DNA from: CAVTWS01 sp963738445
GTDB lineage: Bacteria; Actinomycetota; Acidimicrobiia; Acidimicrobiales; SHLQ01
Direction of reading: 5' to 3'
Length of the DNA stretch: 64,000 nucleotides
NCBI GenBank assembly: GCA_963738445.1
Contig: CAVTWS010000004.1
Location: forward strand, 124,001-188,000
Shown piece by piece: positions 36,040-45,945 of this stretch. The position numbers and the translations under genes were made by a program. Within the stretch, counting starts at the first letter, position 1. Each line of letters opens with the position of its first letter. Under the pieces are notes generated by a model. That model was not told where the DNA came from and did no database searches. It worked only from the letters and a program-made list of their open reading frames with translations.

Positions 36040-36454
36040 CCGGACCGTCGTTGTCGATCTCGACCAACATCTCGGTCCGGAAGCGACCGGTGGCCACGGT
36101 CGCCCCGAGCTCCCGGAGGTTCGTCACCACGGCCTCGACCAGCGGCTCGGCGTGGTCGGGGGCCGCGGCCGCGATCCACGACGGGCGGCGACCCCGCGTC
36201 GTGTCGCCGTAGAGGGTGAACTGGGATATGACCAGCACCTCACCGGTCGTGTCCGCGACCGACCGGTTCATCACGCCGTGCTCGTCGTCGATGACCCGAA
36301 GGTTCCAGATCTTCTCGGCCGCCTTGCGCGCCTCGACGGCGGTGTCATCGTGGGTCACCCCGACCAGCACGCACAGCCCCGGCCCGACGGCGCCCACCAC
36401 GGCGCCGTCGACGGTCACCTGGGCGCGCCGCACCCGTTGCACCAGCGCCCGCAC
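36017..36454 (-). CDS. dtd: D-aminoacyl-tRNA deacylase
   Basis: A 145-residue DTD-family enzyme that removes D-amino acids and misloaded glycine from tRNAs. Conserved parts are VRALVQRVRRAQVTVDG at the N terminus, VISQFTLYGDTTRGRRPSW (SQFTLYG motif), and a tail with NDGPVTVMIEV that carries the G-cisPro-like NxGP(V/F)T motif. GTG 36454 gives the canonical N terminus. It starts 5 nt after the crotonase stop and is the last gene of a tetR-led operon. Confidence 0.93.
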   Translation of the reverse strand: MRALVQRVRRAQVTVDGAVVGAVGPGLCVLVGVTHDDTAVEARKAAEKIWNLRVIDDEHGVMNRSVADTTGEVLVISQFTLYGDTTRGRRPSWIAAAAPDHAEPLVEAVVTNLRELGATVATGRFRTEMLVEIDNDGPVTVMIEV

Positions 36455-36459
36455 CGCGC

Positions 36460-37317
36460 TCAGCTCAGCTCGCGGCGCGACGGCAGCAGATCCTCGTAGG
36501 TGGGATCTCGCTGATCGACCTTCGCCGAGAAGTACTCGGCCATGTCGCCGGGCTGGAACATGCCCGCCTGCCACGTGGCGACGTAGTTCAACCCGTCGGC
36601 GACCGGATGATCGCGGGCGTAGTTGAGCATCTCCTTCGTGCCCCACACCGCCAACGGAGACTTGCCGGCGATCTCCTGGGCGATGTCCATCACGCCGTCG
36701 ATCATGGCGTCCTGATCGTCGAAGACCTGATTGACGAGGCCGACCTGGTAGGCGCGCTCGGCGGGCAACCGAAGTCCCCGATACGCCATCTCACGGGCGA
36801 TGCCGTCCGGGATGAGCCGGGGCAGGCGTTGCAGCGTGCCGAGATCTGCGGTCATGGCGATGTTGGTCTCCTGGACGCAGAAGAACGCGTCACGCGTGGC
36901 GTAGCGCAGGTCGCTCGCCGAGATCAGGTCGACCCCGCCGCCCACGCAGCCGCCCTGGATCGCCGTGAGCACCGGCACCCTCGCCGTCTCGAGCGAGGAG
37001 ATGGCCTGCTGCAGGATCAGCGCCGATTGCCGCAGGGCGGCGCGCTCGGCGACCCAGCTCGGCCACCCCGCCGGTCGACGCTCGATCCCCACCGACCGCG
37101 CCACTCGTGAAGACCGCCAGATCCATCCCGGCGGTGAAGTGTTTGCCGGTGGACGACAGCACCACGACCCGGATGTCGCCCCGGTCGCTCAACTCGCCGA
37201 TCACCCGGGGCAGCTCGCGCCAGAAGGCCGGCGTGAGCGTGTTCAACTCCTCGCCGCGACTCATCACCACGTGGGCCACGTGGCCGACCTCCGAGACCGT
37301 GAAGCAGCTGAGCTCGG

Positions 37318-37321
<4 letters not shown>
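36460..37321 (-). CDS. Enoyl-CoA hydratase/isomerase (crotonase) family, frameshifted
   Basis: A crotonase-fold protein of about 287 residues. The N-terminal part (VAHVVMSRGEELNTLTPAFW, HFTAGMDLAVF) is in one frame from GTG 37321. After a one-base slip near 37100 the rest continues with TAIQGGCVGGGVDLISASDLRYA (the second oxyanion-hole loop) and FCVQETNIAMTADLGTLQRLP, which contains the acidic residues used by dienoyl-CoA isomerases. A delta3,5-delta2,4-dienoyl-CoA isomerase-like role in unsaturated fatty acid oxidation is likely. The GTGA start overlaps the upstream diiron gene stop. Confidence 0.85.
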
Positions 37322-38522
<1,201 letters not shown>

Positions 38523-38526
<4 letters not shown>

Positions 38527-39140
38527 GGTCGTTCATCTCCGGTATCGGGCCGCACGGCGGCGGCCAGGATGAGGCGGTCGATGACGGCCGCCCATTCCGC
38601 TGGGTCAGGGTTGGGGAGGCCGGTCTCGTGCAGCAACGTCATGCCCGCGCCCACGGCGTGGCACAAGCGGACCAAGGCGCCGGTGGAGAGCCCGGGGTCG
38701 ATGCGGCCATCGTCCTTCGCCTCGTCGACGAGCTTGGCCAGATGGGTCTCTTCGTCCTCGATGCGATGTCGCAAGCGGGCCGCCAACTCCGGTTCTCGGC
38801 GAGCAGCGACCGCCGCCTCCATCACCAGAGGCGAACCCGCGTGGTCGAGCAGATCCGTGCCCAGCATCGACAGCACCTCGGTGGCCGGCTGCGCGCCACG
38901 CTCACCGCTCAAGAGGCGGCGGAAGGCTTCCGGCAGGGCACGATCGGCCGCGGCCAGCAACAGCTCTGCCTTGCCGCTGTACCGGCTGTAGATGGCGCCC
39001 GTGGTGACACCGGCCCGGCGGGCGATCTCGGCCACGCCGGCCCGGTCGTACCCGCGCTCGGCAAAGACCTCCGATGCGGCAAGGAGCAGACGGTCACTGA
39101 GATCGCCGCGGTCGGCGGCCGGATCGGGCAGGGTCACCAC
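38523..39140 (-). CDS. TetR family transcriptional regulator
   Basis: A 205-residue regulator. The N-terminal HTH is RLLLAASEVFAERGYDRAG then VAEIARRAGVTTGAIYSRYSGK, typical of TetR. The C-terminal helical domain is for ligand binding. It is the first gene of the operon with the diiron protein, crotonase and dtd (ATGA overlap), so it probably autoregulates the operon. A small palindrome, TAACGGTTA, lies just upstream. The ligand may be an acyl-CoA or the oxygenase substrate (inference). Confidence 0.88.
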
Positions 39141-39147
39141 CCAAGAA

Positions 39148-39156
39148 TAACGGTTA
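39148..39156. promoter_or_regulatory. Candidate TetR operator core
   Basis: TAACGGTTA is a perfect odd-centre palindrome within the wider AATAACGGTTACTAT, 8 nt upstream of the TetR start. Position and symmetry fit an autoregulatory operator. Confidence 0.45.
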
Positions 39157-39227
39157 CTATCGCCGCGTCAAAGGGCTTCCCCGCCGGCCCCACCCGGGCC
39201 ATCAGCCGAGCGGCAGGAACCGCGGGA

Positions 39228-40226
39228 TCAGCGGGCGCTGGGGGCGACGTCGGCCAGGAGGCGCCGGAGGGGCGCCATCGGCCGCGCTCCGAGATGGCTG
39301 ATGACCTCCGACGCAGCGGCCGAGGCCAACCGGCCGCACACCTCGGGGTCGTTGCCTCCGGCCAGGCCGAAGAGGAAGCCAGCCGCGTACAGATCGCCGG
39401 CCCCCGTCGTGTCGACCAGGTTGGTGGGGACGGGATCGACCATGATCGTGCGGTCGCCCGCGATGATCATCGAGCCCTGCTCGCTCAAGGTCAGACAGGC
39501 CATGCGGACATGTCGGCGAACCTCGCGCACCGCCTCCTCGAGCGAGTCGGTCTCGTACAGCGAGAGGATCTCGGCCCGGTTCGCGAACAGGACATCGACC
39601 CGGTCGGAGATCACATCCAACCAGTCCTCACGGTGACGGTCGACGCAGAACGGGTCGGACAAGGTGAGCGACACGAGTCGGCCATGATCGGCACCGATGT
39701 CCATCGCCCGGCGGATCGCCGCCTTGGCGACCTCGACGTCCCACAGGTAACCCTCGCAGTAGACGATCCGGCTCGACGCGATCACGTCCGGGTCCACGTC
39801 TTCGGGCTCGAGGAGCGCCGAGATGCCGAGATAGGTGTTCATGGTCCGCTCGGCGTCCGGAGTGACCTGGATCAGACACCGGGCGGTCGAGGGGCCGGTC
39901 GCGGCACGGGCCACATCGAACGCGACACCGGCGGCGCGGATGTCGTGGACGAACACCTCGCCGAGCTGATCGTCGCGCACCTTGCCCACGTACGCCGCCC
40001 GCCCACCGAACGACGCCACCCCCGCGACCGTGTTGGCCGCGGATCCACCCGAAGTCTCGATACCCGGAGGCATGGCCGCATACAACGATGTCGCCCGCTC
40101 GGCATCGATCAGCGTCATGGTGCCGCGGCTGAGGCTGTGCGTGTCGATGAACTCGTCCTCGACATTGGCGATGACGTCGACGATGGCGTTGCCCACTCCA
40201 ACGACGTCGAACCGGCAGTCGTCCAC
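39228..40226 (-). CDS. PfkB family carbohydrate/nucleoside kinase (adenosine kinase-like)
   Basis: A 332-residue ribokinase-fold protein. It has VGVGNAIVDVIANV at the N terminus, SGGSAANTVAGVASFGGRAAYVGKV (PfkB signature 1), and DTTGAGDLYAAGFLFGL (signature 2, catalytic Asp and anion hole). The sequence resembles adenosine kinase or bacterial PfkB enzymes that phosphorylate nucleosides or sugars. GTG 40226 has GGAGG 7 nt upstream. It is a single gene with no pathway partner nearby, so the substrate is not fixed. Confidence 0.88.
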   Translation of the reverse strand: MDDCRFDVVGVGNAIVDVIANVEDEFIDTHSLSRGTMTLIDAERATSLYAAMPPGIETSGGSAANTVAGVASFGGRAAYVGKVRDDQLGEVFVHDIRAAGVAFDVARAATGPSTARCLIQVTPDAERTMNTYLGISALLEPEDVDPDVIASSRIVYCEGYLWDVEVAKAAIRRAMDIGADHGRLVSLTLSDPFCVDRHREDWLDVISDRVDVLFANRAEILSLYETDSLEEAVREVRRHVRMACLTLSEQGSMIIAGDRTIMVDPVPTNLVDTTGAGDLYAAGFLFGLAGGNDPEVCGRLASAAASEVISHLGARPMAPLRRLLADVAPSAR

Positions 40227-40294
40227 GCTTGTCCTCCCAGCCGACACGAACGGCCCGGAGACCCTACCGGCGCCGGTGTCCGGCCAGGCGTATC

Positions 40295-40344
40295 AGCGGC
40301 CCCGGCGCCTCACCGGCCCCGGCGCCTCACCGATACCGGTGAGG
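40295..40344 (-). terminator. GC-rich direct repeats and 8-bp hairpin
   Basis: CCTCACCG (40325-40332) and CGGTGAGG (40337-40344) form an 8-bp stem with an ATAC loop. It lies 18 nt after the 52-residue ORF stop on the minus strand and is preceded by two copies of GGCCCCGGCGCCTCACCG. It probably ends transcription between the small ORF and the kinase gene. Confidence 0.5.
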
Positions 40345-40362
40345 TGTCGGCTGGATCGAGGC

Positions 40363-40521
40363 TCAACGCGACGGTGTCAGCTCGCGACGACGGCCGGCCT
40401 CGATGGCGCGGATGAACGCGTCGTCGTCGACCCCGGCCAGGGTGTCGCTCACGTCAGGCCACGCCACGGTGTCGCGCCCCGTGGAGCCCTGCTTCTGCGT
40501 CTTGCCCACAACTGTCTTCAT
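40363..40521 (-). CDS. Small 52-residue protein of unknown function
   Basis: Begins at ATG 40521 with GGAGG 5 nt upstream and ends at a TGA at 40363. The product starts MKTVVGKTQKQGSTGRDTV, is basic at the N terminus and acidic in the middle (LAGVDDDAFIRAIEAG). There is no membrane helix or Cys. It is followed by a hairpin. I recognise no family. The good ribosome site and hairpin argue that it is expressed, while the small size keeps confidence moderate. It might be a secondary factor for the neighbouring kinase or stand alone. Confidence 0.5.
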   Translation of the reverse strand: MKTVVGKTQKQGSTGRDTVAWPDVSDTLAGVDDDAFIRAIEAGRRRELTPSR

Positions 40522-40748
40522 GACGACCTCCGCACCCTCCGCCCGACCATCGGGCGGCCCACCAACGACGCGGAGACTCCGCACCGCTGGTGCCACTTAA
40601 CCAAACGCATCGCGCCAACGCGTGGCCAAATGGTGACGATCGCGTTGCAGTCCACCACGCATAGCGAGAACCGCCGCGACCGGTTGTCGTCGGTCGCACC
40701 GGCGCCAGACTCAACAGTGGCCCACCAGGACCGACAGGAAGCTTCACC

Positions 40749-43289
40749 ATGAGTCGAACGACCCATCCTCAGGCGCTACCCGCCGATGCCGATCCCCATC
40801 GGCTCCACGGCGTGACCCCGCGGCACTACGCGATCGAGTTGGCCCCCGACCTCGAGGCCGGCACCTTCCGGGGTCGCTTGATCGTCGACCTGGAGGTCGA
40901 CGAGACCTCATCGGTGCTGACCTGCAACGCCGCGGAGCTCACCATCGAACGGGCGACGATCATCGTCGGCGAGACGCAACTGGTGACCACCGTCCAGGTC
41001 GACGCCAGCACCGAGCGGATCCACCTCCACGTCCGTGGTGAGATCCCGTCCGGACCCGCCCGCCTCGACATCGAGTTCGCCGGCACGTTGTCGGACCGAC
41101 TCGAAGGTTTCTATCGGAGCACCTACCCCACCGAGCAGGGCCAGGTGACCGTGGCGGTCACCCAGATGGAGGCCACAGACGCCCGCCGCGTGTTCCCATG
41201 CTGGGATCAGCCGGATCTCAAGGCCACCTTCGGGCTCACCCTGATCGTCGACCCGTCGGACCTGGCCATCGCCAACACGAGTGCCACCGGGGAGGAACGT
41301 CTCGCCGACGGCCGGTCGCGCATCACCTTCGCCGACACCATCCCGATGTCGACGTATCTGGTCGCGGCCGTCGTCGGACGTCTCGACGCCACCGACCCGA
41401 CCGAGGTGCGGGGCGTCCCGATCCGGGTCGTGCACCGACCGGGCCGCCGCGAGATGACCGGCTTCGCCCTGGACGTCGCCGCCCATTCGATCGAGTTCTT
41501 CGAGGACTACTACGGCATCGCCTACCCGAGCGACAAGGTCGACCTCGTCGGCATCCCGGACTTCGCCGCCGGTGCCATGGAGAACCTCGGCTGCATCACC
41601 TTCCGTGAAGTCCTGCTCCTCGTCGACGAGCAGCGGTCCACACAGAGCGACCTGCAAGAGGTCGCCGACGTCATCAACCACGAGATGGCCCACATGTGGT
41701 TCGGCGACCTGGTCACCATGAGGTGGTGGAACGGGTTGTGGCTCAACGAAGCCTTCGCCACATTCATGGAGACCGCCGCCACCGACGCCTACCGGCCCGA
41801 ATGGGATCGGTGGACGAGCTTCGCCGCCGGGCGCGCCCCCGCGTTCGATGTCGATGCCCTCGGGAGCACCCGCCCGATCGAATACCCGGTGCACACGCCG
41901 TCGGACGCCGATGACATGTTCGACGTCCTGACCTACCAGAAGGGCGCCTCCGTCCTCCGCATGCTGGAGCAGTACCTCGGAGCCGACGTGTTCCAGGCCG
42001 GCGTACGCGTCTACCTCCAACGCCACCAGTTCGGGAACACCGAGACCCACGACCTGTGGGACGCGCTCGAGGAGGCGAGCGGCCAGCCGGTCCGGCGCAT
42101 CATGGAGTCGTGGATCTTCCAGCCTGGTTTCCCGTGCATCGACATCACGATCGACGGTGACCGGGTTCGGCTCCGCCAGCGCCGCTTCCGGTACGACCGC
42201 CAACCCGACGACTCGCCCTGGGCCGTGCCGGTCCGTCTGCGCTGCACCGATGGTTCGGTTCACGCCCTCCTCGTCGAGGGCGAGGAGTGGGCCGAGATCA
42301 CCGTCAACGCGCCCGTCGCCACCGGCAACGTCGCCGGATCGGGGTTCTACCGCGTCAACGTCATCGGCGCGCCCGACACTCCTCCGACCGGGCTGACCGC
42401 GGTCGAGCGGTACTCGTGGCTCGATGACGCCATGGCCCTCAGCCTGGCCGGCGAGCTTCCCGCGCCGGCGGTCCTCGACCGCGTCTACGCCCTCCGCCAC
42501 GATGACGACCCCGATGTCTGGCGTCGGATCACCGAGGTGCTCACGCTCGTCTCCCACGTCGTCAGCGACGAAGTCCGCCCCCACCTCGCGACCTTCGTCC
42601 ACGCCCTGACCGAACCGTTCCTGGCCGACTACGGCAGCGACCCCCGGCCCGACGATTCCGAGCGTTGCCGCGAGGCTCGCGGCCTGGTCGCCGCCTTGGC
42701 GGGTGGCTACGCGCCAACCCCGGCACGACTCCAACAGGCCCGGCACTGGTTGGCCGACCCGACGACCGATGCCGCACTACGGGCCGCCGCCACCCACATC
42801 GTCGCCGTCAACGGCACCGCGCCCGACTGGGACGAGATGCGGGAGCGGGCCCTCACCACCGAGGATCCGCAGGACGAAGAACGATTCCAGCGGGCCCTCG
42901 CCGAGTTCCCCGACCCCGCACTGGTGCTCGCCACGTGCGAGCTCGCGCTCAGCGACGAGATCCGCAGTCAAGATGCCGCGTTCATCCTGCGCGTCTGCCT
43001 CCGCAATCGAGCGGGCGGTGCGGCGGCCTGGTCGTTCATCGAATCGCACTGGGACGAGCTGCTCGCCCGCATCCCCACCTCGGCCGTACCTCGCCTCCTT
43101 GACGGCATCCGCTGGCTGTCCTCGCCCGAGCTCGCCGAGACCGTGACCGCCTTCCTCGACACCCACCCGGTGCACAGCGGTGAGCGCCAGATCCGCCAGC
43201 ACCGCGAGCGGATGGGCGTGTACGGCGCGTGGCGGTCGCAACAGGCGTCGGCGTTGGCCGGCCACCTCACCGACCTCAACCCAACCTGA
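40749..43289 (+). CDS. pepN: Aminopeptidase N, M1 family
   Basis: An 846-residue zinc aminopeptidase. The exopeptidase loop is GAMENLGCITF, and the zinc motif is HEMAHMWFGD followed by the second Glu ligand in WLNEAFATFMETA (HExxH-x18-E). The N-terminal beta domain (PRRVFPCWDQPDLKATF type) and a large C-terminal ERAP1-like helical domain complete the family architecture. It removes N-terminal residues from peptides in the cytosol. AGGAAG precedes ATG 40749. The 227 nt upstream contain no other gene. Confidence 0.95.
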   Translation: MSRTTHPQALPADADPHRLHGVTPRHYAIELAPDLEAGTFRGRLIVDLEVDETSSVLTCNAAELTIERATIIVGETQLVTTVQVDASTERIHLHVRGEIPSGPARLDIEFAGTLSDRLEGFYRSTYPTEQGQVTVAVTQMEATDARRVFPCWDQPDLKATFGLTLIVDPSDLAIANTSATGEERLADGRSRITFADTIPMSTYLVAAVVGRLDATDPTEVRGVPIRVVHRPGRREMTGFALDVAAHSIEFFEDYYGIAYPSDKVDLVGIPDFAAGAMENLGCITFREVLLLVDEQRSTQSDLQEVADVINHEMAHMWFGDLVTMRWWNGLWLNEAFATFMETAATDAYRPEWDRWTSFAAGRAPAFDVDALGSTRPIEYPVHTPSDADDMFDVLTYQKGASVLRMLEQYLGADVFQAGVRVYLQRHQFGNTETHDLWDALEEASGQPVRRIMESWIFQPGFPCIDITIDGDRVRLRQRRFRYDRQPDDSPWAVPVRLRCTDGSVHALLVEGEEWAEITVNAPVATGNVAGSGFYRVNVIGAPDTPPTGLTAVERYSWLDDAMALSLAGELPAPAVLDRVYALRHDDDPDVWRRITEVLTLVSHVVSDEVRPHLATFVHALTEPFLADYGSDPRPDDSERCREARGLVAALAGGYAPTPARLQQARHWLADPTTDAALRAAATHIVAVNGTAPDWDEMRERALTTEDPQDEERFQRALAEFPDPALVLATCELALSDEIRSQDAAFILRVCLRNRAGGAAAWSFIESHWDELLARIPTSAVPRLLDGIRWLSSPELAETVTAFLDTHPVHSGERQIRQHRERMGVYGAWRSQQASALAGHLTDLNPT

Positions 43290-43770
43290 CCTCGTAGGCG
43301 CCCGTGGCGTCCCGCAAGGTGACCGAGACCGGTTGCGTGCCCGATTCGTCGGTCATCTGGCAGGTCAGCACATCGCCGGCGGTGGGCACGATGAGTCGCG
43401 GGCCGGCGCAGCTGACGGTCACCGGACGCCCGAGGTCATCGGTCAAACGGCCGGCCAAGTCGTCGCTCAACGTCTCCACCACCAACGGCACCGCATCGAT
43501 CGACACGCTGATCGCACCATCGCCGTCGACTTGGGTGACCGTGATCGTGATCGGGTCACCCGAGAGTCGGCCCTGGCAGAAGTCCACCGCACCTTCCCGC
43601 CGATCGATGGCATCCGGACAGACGACGTTCGTCACGGTCTCGGGTTGATCCGGGGCGACGATCAGCGGCAACCGCTCGACCAGATCCGCGACGTCGATGT
43701 TGTCCGACGTGCCGCACGCCACGACGCCCGTCAGGGCGACGACCACTACGAAGAACCGACCACGAGCCAT
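43276..43770 (-). CDS. Exported lipoprotein with DUF4333-like repeats
   Basis: A 164-residue protein with a signal peptide MARGRFFVVVVALTG and a lipobox VVACG, so it is probably lipid-anchored outside the membrane. The mature part contains two copies of a Cys-containing beta module (VVCPDAIDRREG..CQG and VSCAGPRLIVPTAGDVLTC, given as fragments), like DUF4333 proteins. The function is unknown. ATG 43770 lies inside the YhhN gene (25-nt overlap), and its end overlaps pepN on the opposite strand by 14 nt. Confidence 0.75.
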   Translation of the reverse strand: MARGRFFVVVVALTGVVACGTSDNIDVADLVERLPLIVAPDQPETVTNVVCPDAIDRREGAVDFCQGRLSGDPITITVTQVDGDGAISVSIDAVPLVVETLSDDLAGRLTDDLGRPVTVSCAGPRLIVPTAGDVLTCQMTDESGTQPVSVTLRDATGAYEVRLG

Positions 43771-44393
43771 GCCACGAAACCTGCCTGAGCCAGATGGTAC
43801 GTCACGTGCACGATGAGTCGGGCGTTCCGGACCGGTTCCACGAACCGGTCCCAGCCGAGCACGGCGTCGGAGCAGTAGAACAGGGCCGCCGCAACGACCA
43901 GCAGCCCGTGCCCGACGCCAAACGCACCGACCACCATGGCCGAGATGGCGGCCATGTAGAGCGCCACCCCGACCCGGAGACCGGGTTCGTTGCGCGCCGC
44001 CACCGCCGAGATCAGACGTCGGCCGACCACCAGCGCGCCCACGATGGCGGCGGCACCGCCGACGAGCGCCCACCAGGTCCGCCCCACGGTCACGAACCCG
44101 ACCACGTACGCGACGTGGGCGATCAGGAACGCGCCCAACCCGGAGGCGAACGGCAGCCGTTCGAACATCAGGGCCACGTCGCCGATCAGCGACCACACCA
44201 GGGCCGCCACCACCACGGCGCGGATCCCGCCATCGAACGGGTCGACGGCCAGAGCCACGCCGATCAGGCCCAGCAGCGTCGCCGGTTTGGCCACCAGCTG
44301 CAGCCGCGAGGGCGGGTTCCGGGCCACCGACCACCAGTCGCCGAGCGCCGCGATCCCGGCGACGGCTGCCGCCACCCACGCCGCCGTGGTCAT
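43746..44393 (-). CDS. YhhN/lysoplasmalogenase-like membrane protein
   Basis: A 215-residue integral membrane protein with about eight helices and YhhN-type motifs: KPATLLGLIGVALAV near the N terminus, GDVALMFERLPFASGLGAFLIAHVAYV in the middle (GDxxLM core; blocks are contiguous but quoted as GDVALMF and GAFLIAHVAY), and ALFYCSDAVLGWDRF then VTYHLAQAGFVAW. Eukaryotic TMEM86 relatives hydrolyse lysoplasmalogens. The bacterial activity is less certain. The start is ATG 44393, just downstream of the ferredoxin reductase gene. Confidence 0.82.
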   Translation of the reverse strand: MTTAAWVAAAVAGIAALGDWWSVARNPPSRLQLVAKPATLLGLIGVALAVDPFDGGIRAVVVAALVWSLIGDVALMFERLPFASGLGAFLIAHVAYVVGFVTVGRTWWALVGGAAAIVGALVVGRRLISAVAARNEPGLRVGVALYMAAISAMVVGAFGVGHGLLVVAAALFYCSDAVLGWDRFVEPVRNARLIVHVTYHLAQAGFVAWLVVGSS

Positions 44394-44397
44394 GGGC

Positions 44398-45612
44398 TCA
44401 GCGCTGCGATTCGGCCCAGGCGAGCGCGTCGGCCCAGCTGGCTCCGCCGACGAGCAGCTGGCGCACCTGCATGACGTGTCGGGGCCGATTCATGCCCAGG
44501 CCCGCTCGCAGGCGACCGTCGCGGCCATAGAGGGCCACGAACCGGCGCTCGGCCACACTGCCCACCACCACCTGGACGTCGTCATCAGGACCGGGACGTC
44601 CGGCCAGCTGGATCTTGCGGTCGTACTGATCGGACCAGAAGTACGGGATCGGGGCATAGGGAACGGCATCGGCATCGGCGACGAGGAGCCGGCGAGCCAC
44701 GTGTCCGGCCTGCTCGACCGCGTTGTCCCAGTGCTCGACGCGCATCAGCTCGCCGCCGAACGCCGGGTTCGGCCAACGGGCGACATCGCCGGCCGCGACC
44801 ACCCCCGGCGCCGCCAGACCCGTCTCGTCGCACACGACGCCGTTGTCGATGGTCAGCCCCGAGTCGGCCAACCACTCGGTGTTGGGCACGACGCCGATGC
44901 CCACGACGACGACCGTCGCCTCGACGGTGGTGCCGTCCGCGAGGGCCAGACCTTCGACGTGGCCCTCGCCCAACACCCGGTCGACCCCGACCCCGAGGCG
45001 TAGCTCGACGCCGTGATCCCTGTGCAGATCGGCACAGACCGAACCCATCTCGTCGCCCAGCACCCGGGCCAGGGGCTGCGGCAGCGCTTCGACCACGGTG
45101 ACCTCGAGCCCACGTTGACGAGCGGTCGCGGCCACCTCGGCACCGATGAAGCCGGCCCCGACCACCGCTACCCGGGCGGGCCCGGCCTCGAGCGAGCCCC
45201 GCAGCGCCATGGCGTCGTCGAGGGTGCGCAGCCCGAACACCCCTTTCATCCCGGCGGTCCTCGGAAGGGTGCGCACCCGGGCACCCGTCGCGATGATCAA
45301 GCCGTCGTAGGCGATGTCATCACCGTCGAGCAGCACCCGGCGTCCGGCCAGGTCGAGGCCGATCGCCGCCTGGCCGGTACGGATCGACACATCGAGCTCG
45401 GCGACCCGGTCCGGGCCCAAGAGCTCGACCCGCGCCGGATCCCACTCGCCCGCCAGGACCTGCTTGGACAGCGGCGGTCGGTCGTACGGGAGGCGCGTTT
45501 CGTCACCGATCAACGTGATGGTGCCGGCGAAACCGGCTCGGCGAAGCTCCTCGACCGCCCGGAGACCGGCCAGCGACGCGCCGACGACGACGATCGCTCC
45601 CGGTGGCTGCAA
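44398..45612 (-). CDS. FAD-dependent ferredoxin reductase
   Basis: A 404-residue two-dinucleotide-fold flavoprotein. It has VVVGASLAGLRAVEEL for FAD, LPYDRPPLSKQVLAGEW, the NAD(P)-binding VAVVGAGFIGAEVAATA, APGVVAAGDVARWPNP for FAD, and a C-terminal reductase domain (EHWDNAVEQAGHVA). It resembles rhodocoxin/putidaredoxin-type reductases that pass electrons from NADH to ferredoxin for P450s. The start is TTG 45612, 1 nt after the ferredoxin stop, so the two are co-translated. The P450 gene lies 3 kb away. Confidence 0.88.
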   Translation of the reverse strand: MQPPGAIVVVGASLAGLRAVEELRRAGFAGTITLIGDETRLPYDRPPLSKQVLAGEWDPARVELLGPDRVAELDVSIRTGQAAIGLDLAGRRVLLDGDDIAYDGLIIATGARVRTLPRTAGMKGVFGLRTLDDAMALRGSLEAGPARVAVVGAGFIGAEVAATARQRGLEVTVVEALPQPLARVLGDEMGSVCADLHRDHGVELRLGVGVDRVLGEGHVEGLALADGTTVEATVVVVGIGVVPNTEWLADSGLTIDNGVVCDETGLAAPGVVAAGDVARWPNPAFGGELMRVEHWDNAVEQAGHVARRLLVADADAVPYAPIPYFWSDQYDRKIQLAGRPGPDDDVQVVVGSVAERRFVALYGRDGRLRAGLGMNRPRHVMQVRQLLVGGASWADALAWAESQR

Positions 45613-45613
45613 C

Positions 45614-45808
45614 TCAGGACTCGATCAGCGAGATCGCCTGCTTCGGGCACCGCTGAACGGCCAGTCGTACGTTCTCCCACAGCTCTTCGGGCGGGTTCTC
45701 GTCGAGGACGTACAAGAAGTCGTCGTCGCGAACCTCGAACACCTGCGGGGCGAGCCCCATGCAGATGGCGTTGCTCTCACACAGGTCGTAGTCGACGACA
45801 ACTTTCAT
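45614..45808 (-). CDS. Small [3Fe-4S]/[4Fe-4S] ferredoxin
   Basis: A 64-residue ferredoxin. The cluster Cys residues are C10, C16 and C54 in DLCESNAICMG and VQRCPKQAI. The Cx5C then CP arrangement is typical of P450-linked 3Fe-4S ferredoxins. It would transfer electrons between the adjacent reductase and a P450. ATG 45808 has GAGG 8 nt upstream, and ATG 45823 is an alternative. It is followed at once by the reductase gene. Confidence 0.9.
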   Translation of the reverse strand: MKVVVDYDLCESNAICMGLAPQVFEVRDDDFLYVLDENPPEELWENVRLAVQRCPKQAISLIES

Positions 45809-45886
45809 GACGCCTCGATTCATCGTCCGCCGCAGCGGATCTTCATTGGGTAGTTGGAGAAGACGGGGCACCGGGAGCGCTGCCCG

Positions 45887-45920
45887 GGAGATCCGACCCT
45901 CATCGTAGGAGATGCGACCC
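45887..45920 (-). promoter_or_regulatory. Phased direct repeats upstream of the ferredoxin gene
   Basis: GGAGATCCGACCC (45887-45899) and GGAGATGCGACCC (45908-45920) share 12 of 13 bases and start 21 bp apart, exactly two helical turns. Such same-face direct repeats upstream of a redox operon suggest an activator or repressor site. Confidence 0.4.
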
Positions 45921-45945
45921 GAGACCAGCCATGCGGCTCCGGTCG

